Position numbers and translations under genes: made by a program | The notes under the pieces: generated by a model | Told to the model about the DNA's origin: nothing | Databases searched by the model: none | What the model saw: only the letters and a program-made list of their open reading frames with translations | Shown here: piece after piece, positions 1 through 5,752 of the stretch | How the letters are laid out: each line of letters begins with the position of its first letter | How positions within the stretch are numbered: position 1 is the stretch's first letter | NCBI GenBank assembly: GCA_037141235.1 | Contig: JBAXCY010000180.1 | Span: 1-5,752 of the forward strand | Source of the DNA: Bog-756 sp037141235 | GTDB lineage: Bacteria; Actinomycetota; Acidimicrobiia; Acidimicrobiales; RAAP-2 | Direction of reading: 5' to 3' | Length of the DNA: 5,752 nt

Positions 1-2
1 TG

Positions 3-1637
3 GGCGAGCGGGCCCTGATCGCCCAGTTCGGCGACACCGTCCCGATCACCATCGTTCGCCCCTCCATCATCGAGTCCGCCCTGGCTGAGCCCCGACCGGG
101 CTGGATCCGCGGCTTTCGGATGGCCGAGCCGATCATCATCTCGTACGCACGGGGCCTGCTGAAGGAGTTTCCGGGGGTGCCCGAGGGCGTCACCGACGTG
201 ATCCCGGTCGACCTGGTGGTGGCCACCATTATCGCCGTGTCCGGTGAGGCCCTGCTGTACGCCGCCTCCGACGATCCGGCTGATGCCTACGCCGGTCCGT
301 CGGTGTACCACGTGGCCTCTGGCGTGCGGAACCCATTCCGCTACGGCCGACTGGTCAAACTGGTCACCGAGTGGTTTACCGAGCACCCCGTCTACGACCA
401 GGACGGCCAGCCCATCGTGGTGCCCGAGTGGTCGTTCCCCGGGCGCGGCCGCGTCCAGCGCCAACTGACCCGGGCATCGAAGGCCATGTCCCTGGCCGAG
501 CGGGTGGTGGGCTCGCTCCCTATCCGTGGCAAGCAGGCCGAGTGGATGGCCGCCTTGGAAGAGCAGCACCTGCTGGCCGACCGAGCGTTGGGCTACGTCG
601 AGCTGTACGGCGCCTATACCGAGACCGACGCCCTGTACCGGGTCGACCGACTGATCGCCCTGTGGGATCGGATGGACGAGGACGATCAGGCCACGTTCTG
701 CATCGATCCGGCCGCTATCGACTGGACGATCTACGTCAACGAGATCCACCTGCCCTCCATCATCGAGCATGCCCGGGTCAGGACGTCGCCAGGCAAGTCG
801 ATCAAGACCAACCGGGCCGACCGGGCCAGGAAGAACATCCTCTCCCCCGACCGGCACCTGGCCGCCTTCGACCTGGAGAACACCCTCATCTCCTCCAACG
901 TGGTCGACTCCTACGCCTGGTTGGCCTCACGGCACCTGCAGCCTGGCGAGCGGGCCGCCTTCGTGGCTGACCTGGTGGCCGAGGGCCCCTCGCTGCTCGC
1001 CCTCGACCGCAAGGACCGGGGCGACTTCTTGCGCTCCTTCTACCGTCGCTACGACGGCGCGCCGGCCGCCCGTCTGCGCGACGACGGGTGGGACCTCTTC
1101 CACCACCTGCTGCTGGCCAAGTCATTCCCAGCCGGCATCGCCCGGGTGCGAGCCCATCAGGCCTTGGGGCATCGGACCATCTTGATCACTGGTGCCCTCG
1201 ACTTCGTGGTCGAGCCGTTCCGTCCCCTGTTCGACGAGATCGTCTGCGCCCGCCTGGGCGAAGAAGACGGCTGTTTCACCGGACGACTCGAGCTACTGCC
1301 CCCCATTGGCGAGGCCCGAGCACTGGTGCTGGCCGAGTACGCCGAGGCGGAAGGACTCAAACTCGAGGAGTCGATGGCCTACGCCGATGCCGCCAGCGAT
1401 CTGCCCATGTTGGAGGCCGTCGGCTTCCCGGTGGCCGTCAACCCCGAGGCCAAACTGGCCGCCATCGCCCGCCGGAGGGGCTGGCACGTGGAGACCTGGC
1501 ACAAGGCGGAAGGTGGGAGCCAGCCCAAGCTGCCACTCGGTCCCTTCGACCGGCGTGGGGCTGCTGGCCGTGGCCGCACTGCGCCTGCCGCCCGAGCCGG
1601 CCAGGCCCGTCGCATCAGTGCTGAGGGGACCCGATGA
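3..1637 (+). CDS. Fatty acyl-CoA reductase / HAD-IB phosphatase-like fusion protein (5' end cut by window)
   Basis: The frame is open from the first bases, so the ATG at 120 is internal; about 544 residues are visible and the N-terminal Rossmann NAD(P)-binding half is missing. Visible residues about 15-75 match the end of the NAD_binding_4 fold of alcohol-forming acyl-CoA reductases: VRPSIIESA, PGW, then DVIPVDLV. Residues about 185-260 resemble the C-terminal FAR ('sterile') domain, with LYGAYTE, a CIDP turn and IDWTIYV. A HAD-IB domain follows. Its motif I is FDLENT with D290 as nucleophile, motif II is ITGA (T396), motif III is R439 in GEARA, and motif IV is YADAASD (D462, D466). Motif I is unusual: the expected second Asp is Glu292. 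The likely role is reduction of acyl-CoA to aldehyde or alcohol; the HAD substrate is unknown. The last ~28 codons form an Arg/Ala/Gly-rich tail with weaker codon bias. The stop overlaps the next start. Family assignment is confident; substrate is not. Confidence 0.88.
   Translation, partial: GERALIAQFGDTVPITIVRPSIIESALAEPRPGWIRGFRMAEPIIISYARGLLKEFPGVPEGVTDVIPVDLVVATIIAVSGEALLYAASDDPADAYAGPSVYHVASGVRNPFRYGRLVKLVTEWFTEHPVYDQDGQPIVVPEWSFPGRGRVQRQLTRASKAMSLAERVVGSLPIRGKQAEWMAALEEQHLLADRALGYVELYGAYTETDALYRVDRLIALWDRMDEDDQATFCIDPAAIDWTIYVNEIHLPSIIEHARVRTSPGKSIKTNRADRARKNILSPDRHLAAFDLENTLISSNVVDSYAWLASRHLQPGERAAFVADLVAEGPSLLALDRKDRGDFLRSFYRRYDGAPAARLRDDGWDLFHHLLLAKSFPAGIARVRAHQALGHRTILITGALDFVVEPFRPLFDEIVCARLGEEDGCFTGRLELLPPIGEARALVLAEYAEAEGLKLEESMAYADAASDLPMLEAVGFPVAVNPEAKLAAIARRRGWHVETWHKAEGGSQPKLPLGPFDRRGAAGRGRTAPAARAGQARRISAEGTR
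1623..1628 (+). promoter_or_regulatory. Ribosome binding site of the dehydrogenase gene
   Basis: GAGGGG lies five bases before the ATG at 1634, inside the end of the upstream gene. It supports that start and the ATGA overlap with the preceding stop. Confidence 0.6.
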
Positions 1638-2872
1638 AGGCACTGGTGTTGTCCCGCAATATTCCCCGGTTTGCCGCCTCCCGGGTGGCCTCGATCCTCG
1701 GCTCGGGCCGCGGTGCCGGTATCGGCCCGCTACAACTACTCGATGCCGATGCCCCCGATGCTCCTGGAACCGACTGGTATCCGTTGCGTCCGCTGCTGTC
1801 GGGCATCTGCGGGTCCGACCTGGCCACCGTGGATGGACGGACATCGCGCTACTTCGAAGACATGGTGTCGTTTCCCTTCGTGCCCGGCCACGAGGTGGTC
1901 GGCATCCTCGACGACGGCGGCGTCGACCACTCGGGCCACACCCTGGCCCCCGGCACCCGGGCGGTCATCGAGCCGGTACTCGGCTGTGCACCCCGACACA
2001 TCGACCCGACGTGCACGCAGTGCGGATCAGGCCACACCGGACTGTGCGGCAACCTGGCCATCGGCCCGCTGGCGGCCGGCCTGCAGACCGGGTTCTGCAC
2101 CGATACCGGTGGCGGGTGGTCGACGGCTCCGTTGATGGCCCATGCCAGCCAGCTCCACGCCGTGCCCGACGCGCTGTCCGACCAGGACGCCGTCATGATC
2201 GAGCCGACGGCGTGCGCCGTGCACGCTGCCCTGTCGGCCGGTATCACCGAAGGCGATCTGATCGCCGTCATCGGGGCCGGCACCTTGGGCCTCACCACCA
2301 TCGCCGCGCTCCACTCGGTGGTCCGCCCATCTACCCCGTGCACCGTGGTGGTCGGGGCCAAGCACGCCCGCCAACGCCAGTTGGCCACATCGCTGGGGGC
2401 TGATCAGGTCGTCCCGCCCGATCAACTGTCCCGGGCCGTGCGCCGCAGTGCCGGCTCGCTGGTGCTGGGTGGTCGGCTCACCGAGGGCGCCGACGTGGTG
2501 TTCGACTGCGTGGGCAGTGCCGCCTCCATCACCGAGGCGCTGTCGCTGGTGCGCCCCCGGGGCAAGGTCGTCCTGGTCGGCATGCCCGCCAAGGTCACTG
2601 TCGACCTCGCCCCGCTGTGGCACCGCGAGCTCACCCTGGTCGGGGCCTACGCCTATGGCTCCGAGACATCTCCCGACCCGGGCACCCCAGATCGGCGCAG
2701 TTTCGAAGTGGCCATCGACCTGGTGGGCACCGCCTCGCTCGGCCGACTGGTGTCGGCCCTCTATCCGCTGGAGCGCTACGAAGAAGCCCTGGCCCATGCC
2801 GGGTCTGCCGGCCGCCGAGGTGCGGTCAAGGTGGCCTTCGACCTCCGCAACCCGAAAGGACGCACGAGATGA
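1634..2872 (+). CDS. Zinc-dependent medium-chain (MDR) alcohol dehydrogenase
   Basis: This 412-residue protein has the full MDR architecture: a GroES-like catalytic domain, then a Rossmann domain. Probable catalytic zinc ligands are C59 in GICGSD, H86-E87 in PGHE, and E190 in IEPTACAVHA. Four cysteines, C118, C127, C130 and C138, fit the structural zinc lobe, but the first spacing is eight residues instead of the usual two. The nucleotide-binding GAGTLG sits at 214-219, preceded by the GGGW segment (159-162) common in polyol/threonine-dehydrogenase-like members. The C-terminus (AVKVAFDLR) is typical of the superfamily. The expected reaction is reversible NAD(P)-dependent alcohol/carbonyl oxidoreduction; the substrate is not predictable. 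In this operon it could oxidise the fatty alcohol from the upstream reductase, or a hydroxylated intermediate handled by the LarA-like neighbour. The start is supported by an SD sequence and the ATGA overlap with the upstream stop; the end overlaps the next gene the same way. Confidence 0.9.
   Translation: MKALVLSRNIPRFAASRVASILGSGRGAGIGPLQLLDADAPDAPGTDWYPLRPLLSGICGSDLATVDGRTSRYFEDMVSFPFVPGHEVVGILDDGGVDHSGHTLAPGTRAVIEPVLGCAPRHIDPTCTQCGSGHTGLCGNLAIGPLAAGLQTGFCTDTGGGWSTAPLMAHASQLHAVPDALSDQDAVMIEPTACAVHAALSAGITEGDLIAVIGAGTLGLTTIAALHSVVRPSTPCTVVVGAKHARQRQLATSLGADQVVPPDQLSRAVRRSAGSLVLGGRLTEGADVVFDCVGSAASITEALSLVRPRGKVVLVGMPAKVTVDLAPLWHRELTLVGAYAYGSETSPDPGTPDRRSFEVAIDLVGTASLGRLVSALYPLERYEEALAHAGSAGRRGAVKVAFDLRNPKGRTR
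2854..2860 (+). promoter_or_regulatory. Ribosome binding site of the LarA-like gene
   Basis: GAAAGGA ends eight bases before the ATG at 2869. It decides the start: the same frame is open upstream to about 2617, but that stretch overlaps the conserved C-terminus of the dehydrogenase gene in another frame and is not credible coding. Confidence 0.65.
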
Positions 2873-4458
2873 GCCCCAGGCCCGGATTTGTGCTCGAAGT
2901 CGACCATTCCACGCCCCCCACCCTGTTCTGGCACGGGGAGCGGTTTTCGTTGGAGAAGCTGCCCGAAGGTAGCCGGGTCATCTATGCACCCGAGCCGATC
3001 GACCCGCTGTCGGACCCCCAAGCGGCCATCCGCCACGCCTTGACTCACCCCAAGGGCGACCAAGAGCCACTGCCGGCACTGCTGTTTGCCGGTATGCGGC
3101 TCACCATTGCTTTCGACGATATTTCTCTACCGCTTCCTCCGATGGAGCGCCCGGACATTCGCCAGATGGTCATCGAACAGGTCCTCGACATGGCGGCCGA
3201 GGCCGGGGTCGACGACGTCGAGTTGATCGTGGCCCTCGCCCTCCATCGCCGGATGACCGAGCCCGAGTTGCGCCACGCCATCGGTGACCGGATCTACGAC
3301 GCCTTCGCTCCGAACGGGCTCTTGACCCAGCACGATGCGGAGGATCCCGACAACCTCCTCTACCTGGGCCAGACCGACCACGGCGAGGACGTGGAGATCA
3401 ACAAGCGGGCCGCCGAGAGCGACCTGTTGGTCTACGTCAACATCAACCTCGTGGCCATGGACGGCGGACACAAGAGCGTCGCCACCGGACTGGCCAGCTA
3501 CAAAAGTCTGCGCCATCACCACAACCCGGCCACCATGTTGAAGTCCAAGTCGTTCATGGACCAGCACAAGTCGGAGCTCCACACGGCCAACTGGCGCATG
3601 GGCCGGCTCATCCGTGACGCCGGGGTCAAGGTCTTCCAGATCGAGACCACCCTCAACAACGACACGTTTCCGGGAGCCTTCCAGTTCCTACAGAAGCGCG
3701 AGTGGGAGTGGAAGGCCAAGGACCGCCTGGCCTACGTGGGCGCCTCCAAGGCCCTCGACCGGGTGCCGGCCCGCTATGCCCGCCAGATCCTGCACTCCGT
3801 GAAGGCCCCCCACCGCATGACCTCGGTCCAGGCCGGCGAGGTCGAGGCCGTCCACGCCATCACCACCGCCAACGTGTGGGAGCAGCAGGGCGTCATCGTC
3901 GAGGGCCAGACCGACATCTTGACCATGGGGCTGCCCTACATCAGCCCCTACAACGTCAACTCGATCCTCAACCCGATCCTGGTGGCCTGCCTGGGACTGG
4001 GCTACTTCTTCAACCTCTACCGGAACAAGCCGCTGGTGCGCGAGGGCGGCGTGCTGATCATGACCCACCCCACCCCGTGGGAGTTCAACCCGGTCCACCA
4101 CCCGAGCTACATCGACTTCTTCGAGCAGGTCCTGAGCGAGACAACCGACCCCACCGAAATCTCGGAGCGCTACGAGCACGGCTTCGCCACCGACCCCTGG
4201 TACAAGCACCTCTATCGGACGGGCCACGCCTACCACGGGGTCCATCCGTTCTACATGTGGTACTGGTGTGCACACGCCATGGAGCACCTCGGTGCAGTCA
4301 TCATCGTGGGCGGCGACCCGAAGTCGGTCCACCGTCTCGGGTTCCGGGCCGCATCCACCATGGCCGACGCCTTGGAGATGGCCCGGGACGTGGTCGGCAC
4401 CTCCCCCACCCTCACCCACCTGCACACACCGCCGATCCTGATGGCCGACGTGCAGTGA
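2869..4458 (+). CDS. LarA-like (DUF2088, nickel-pincer lactate-racemase fold) protein with altered active site
   Basis: This 529-residue protein is about 100 longer than classical lactate racemase LarA, which isomerises 2-hydroxy acids with a covalently bound nickel-pincer nucleotide. Visible LarA landmarks are DD at 83-84 followed by SLPLPP, H126 in ALHRRMTE (LarA H108), K202 in GGHKSVATG (LarA K184, cofactor attachment) and H218 in RHHHNP (LarA H200, nickel ligand). The spacings H126-K202 (76) and K202-H218 (16) equal those of LarA. Differences: the R75 position is Leu87, the H174 position is Ile192, and the segment 356-371 (substrate Q295/K298 region in LarA) has no Lys. Residues 365-384 are hydrophobic and 444-473 are rich in aromatic and His residues. 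No signal peptide or certain membrane span is seen, so it is probably cytosolic. No larB, larC or larE cofactor genes are in the window. Fold assignment is good, chemistry unknown. Start and stop both lie in 4-base overlaps. Confidence 0.8.
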   Translation: MSPRPGFVLEVDHSTPPTLFWHGERFSLEKLPEGSRVIYAPEPIDPLSDPQAAIRHALTHPKGDQEPLPALLFAGMRLTIAFDDISLPLPPMERPDIRQMVIEQVLDMAAEAGVDDVELIVALALHRRMTEPELRHAIGDRIYDAFAPNGLLTQHDAEDPDNLLYLGQTDHGEDVEINKRAAESDLLVYVNINLVAMDGGHKSVATGLASYKSLRHHHNPATMLKSKSFMDQHKSELHTANWRMGRLIRDAGVKVFQIETTLNNDTFPGAFQFLQKREWEWKAKDRLAYVGASKALDRVPARYARQILHSVKAPHRMTSVQAGEVEAVHAITTANVWEQQGVIVEGQTDILTMGLPYISPYNVNSILNPILVACLGLGYFFNLYRNKPLVREGGVLIMTHPTPWEFNPVHHPSYIDFFEQVLSETTDPTEISERYEHGFATDPWYKHLYRTGHAYHGVHPFYMWYWCAHAMEHLGAVIIVGGDPKSVHRLGFRAASTMADALEMARDVVGTSPTLTHLHTPPILMADVQ

Positions 4459-5483
4459 GCCGGACCAAGGACACCTCTCGGAGCCTGCGGTCCATGCGGG
4501 CCGTGCGCACCGATGCGCGCCTTGGCGACGACAGCGCGGCCGCACCCAGTCGACTGCGCCCAGCTGCACTGTTGTCCAAGGTGGGGCGCAGCACGTTCCC
4601 TCTGGCTGCACCCACCTGGCCCGGTTCGGTGACCCGGCCCGCACCCGACCCCGAACTCGGCGTCCACTACGACACCTCATGGTCGAGGCGGTACCCGGTT
4701 CGACTGGCCCGGGCCGTGGTGCTCGACAACATCACCCGACCACTCACCCACGCGCTGGCCTCGCCCAACCTGTTGGGAGAAGAGGGACTGATCGGCCTCG
4801 AGGCTCCGGTCATCTTCGCCGCCAACCACACCAGCCACATCGACACCCCGCTGCTATTGGCCTGTCTGCCCCTGCGCTTCCGCCACCGGACAGTGGTGGC
4901 AGCGGCTGCCGATTACTTCTTCGACCGACGATGGAAGGCTGATGCTTTTTCGTTCCTCTTGGGGGCCATCCCTATCGAGCGCACCAAGGTCAACCGGCGC
5001 TCGGCCGACCTGGCCGCTGAGTTGCTGGCCGACGACTGGAACCTGGTGATCTTTCCTGAGGGGGGGCGCTCACCCGACGGCTGGGCCCAGGAGTTCCGGG
5101 GCGGGGCCGCCTACCTGGCCTCGCGCACGGGACGCCCGGTGGTTCCGGTCCACCTCCACGGCACCCGCCACATCCTCCCCAAGGGCGGCGGCACCCTGCG
5201 GCGGACCCGGACCACCGTCACTTTCGGCACACCGCTCTGGCCGGTCGAGGGCGAGGACGCCCGCAAGTTCGCCACCCGGATCGAGTCGGCCGTGGCCACC
5301 TTGGCCAACGAGTCGAGCACCGACTGGTGGACGGCTCGCAAGGCCGCTGCCCAAGGAGAGACGCCGTCGTTGCAGGGCCCTGATATCGCCCCGTGGCGAC
5401 GGTCGTGGGCACTGGACTCGGCTCCCGAACGGGCCGCCCCGCTCGACTCCGAGGGCAACGACTGGCCCCGCAAAACGCGCTGA
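4455..5483 (+). CDS. PlsC-type 1-acyl-glycerol-3-phosphate / lysophospholipid acyltransferase
   Basis: This 342-residue protein carries all four acyltransferase blocks: the catalytic HX4D in NHTSHID (H125, D130), block II GAIPIERTK (about 174-182), block III FPEGGRS (200-206), and block IV PVVPVHLHGT. Such enzymes transfer an acyl chain from acyl-CoA or acyl-ACP to a lysophospholipid or related alcohol at the inner membrane face. About 60 basic, low-complexity N-terminal residues precede the conserved part, which begins near D73 (DTSWSRRYP). The C-terminus adds a WRRSWAL segment at about 314-320 beyond the catalytic fold; no clear membrane helix is seen. The start is set at GTG 4455 because it makes a GTGA overlap with the LarA-like stop, copying the other two junctions. 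ATG 4494, with a weak GGAG about nine bases upstream, and GTG 4503 are alternatives. No terminator is obvious after the stop. Substrate is unknown; operon context suggests an unusual lipid acceptor. Confidence 0.9.
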   Translation: MSRTKDTSRSLRSMRAVRTDARLGDDSAAAPSRLRPAALLSKVGRSTFPLAAPTWPGSVTRPAPDPELGVHYDTSWSRRYPVRLARAVVLDNITRPLTHALASPNLLGEEGLIGLEAPVIFAANHTSHIDTPLLLACLPLRFRHRTVVAAAADYFFDRRWKADAFSFLLGAIPIERTKVNRRSADLAAELLADDWNLVIFPEGGRSPDGWAQEFRGGAAYLASRTGRPVVPVHLHGTRHILPKGGGTLRRTRTTVTFGTPLWPVEGEDARKFATRIESAVATLANESSTDWWTARKAAAQGETPSLQGPDIAPWRRSWALDSAPERAAPLDSEGNDWPRKTR

Positions 5484-5752
5484 CAGTCAACCGTCGACAC
5501 CACGCCCTCGTGCACGCCAGCGACCTGGATGGAGGGCCCGAACTCAAGCAGTACGCCTGCGCTAAAGAGATTTGGCATTGGCTGATGCTGCGCCAGGAAC
5601 GTCGTTGATGCATGTGAAGGGTCGGGCCATCGTGTCGTTGTGACGGCGGGTTCCGTGCGCACCATCGACCGTGTCACACCCTCCTGAAATCATGTCGTCA
5701 TGGCGCTGGCGACGTTTTCTGAAGTACCTCCGAACATGTTCTCGGGACCTGG
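5484..5752. other. Non-coding region after the operon, no gene supported
   Basis: These 269 bases look less codon-biased than the operon. Short open frames exist on both strands, but none has a good ribosome site together with a recognisable protein. Two frames starting at ATG 5692 and ATG 5700 stay open to the window edge; either could be the beginning of a following gene, but only about 17-20 codons are visible and no SD sequence precedes them. No GC-rich hairpin with a T-run, tRNA or mobile-element end was found. Confidence 0.5.
5639..5678. repeat. Short inverted repeat around an 8-base palindrome
   Basis: TGTGAC at 5639-5644 is the reverse complement of GTCACA at 5673-5678, and the perfect palindrome GTGCGCAC (5655-5662) lies between them. 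The arms are only six bases and the loop is 28, so this could be chance. If real it may be an operator or a weak terminator-like fold downstream of the operon. No T-run follows. Confidence 0.2.

Noticed and set aside
120..122. ATG as the start of the first gene
   Set aside because: The same frame upstream encodes conserved acyl-CoA reductase sequence (VRPSIIESA, PGW) to the window edge, so this Met is internal.
3961..4020. Transmembrane helix in the LarA-like protein (residues 365-384)
   Set aside because: It is hydrophobic but contains Pro and Asn, and it lies where the LarA fold has buried core segments; a membrane span is not supported.
3702..4454. Long upstream extension of the acyltransferase frame inside the LarA-like gene
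   Set aside because: The stretch is Arg/Pro/Gly-rich with no domain, and the overlapping LarA-like frame carries conserved motifs; GTG 4455 is the sensible start.
3688..4680. 330-codon open frame on the minus strand
   Set aside because: It lies opposite the well-supported LarA-like gene and has the Gly/Val/Asp/His-biased composition of an antisense shadow in GC-rich DNA.
5393..5608. 71-codon plus-strand open frame overlapping the acyltransferase end
   Set aside because: It begins inside the conserved C-terminal WRRSWAL region in another frame, with no credible ribosome site and no recognisable protein.
5111..5677. 188-codon minus-strand open frame starting in the 3' intergenic region
   Set aside because: Most of it is antisense to the conserved acyltransferase end, and the translated part over the intergenic DNA matches no family I recognise.
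5732..5741. Perfect palindrome GAACATGTTC resembling an actinobacterial SOS (LexA) box
   Set aside because: LexA boxes have GAAC and GTTC separated by four bases; here the gap is two, and no damage-response gene is in view.

Overview
The window is GC-rich bacterial DNA with strongly GC-ending codons and actinobacterial-looking proteins. The closest general match is a high-GC Actinomycetota, possibly an Acidimicrobiia-type or mycobacteria-like lineage. That placement is inferred from composition and protein style, not from a marker gene. Everything that looks coding lies on the + strand.

Layout: (1) positions 3-1637 hold the 3' part of a fusion gene, a fatty acyl-CoA reductase (NAD-binding_4/'male sterility' type plus its C-terminal FAR domain) joined to a HAD-IB, phosphoserine-phosphatase-like domain; its 5' end is outside the window. 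(2) 1634-2872 encodes a zinc-dependent medium-chain dehydrogenase. (3) 2869-4458 encodes a large LarA-like (DUF2088, nickel-pincer lactate racemase fold) protein. (4) 4455-5483 encodes a PlsC-type lysophospholipid acyltransferase. (5) 5484-5752 shows no convincing gene.

The four genes form one compact operon. Each junction is a 4-base stop/start overlap (ATGA, ATGA, GTGA), so translation is probably coupled and the products probably work in one pathway. Any promoter lies upstream of the window.

Taken together, a reductase that turns acyl-CoA into fatty aldehyde or alcohol, a phosphatase-like domain, an alcohol/polyol-type dehydrogenase, a LarA-fold enzyme and a glycerolipid-type acyltransferase suggest synthesis or remodelling of an unusual lipid (ether, diol, hydroxy-acyl or wax-like). 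The product cannot be read from the sequence. The most unusual component is the LarA-like protein. It keeps the lysine that would carry the nickel-pincer cofactor, the nickel-ligand histidine and one catalytic histidine, at exactly the spacing of lactate racemase. It has lost the second catalytic histidine and apparently the carboxylate-binding residues. This points to a different substrate or reaction and is the best candidate here for undescribed biology.
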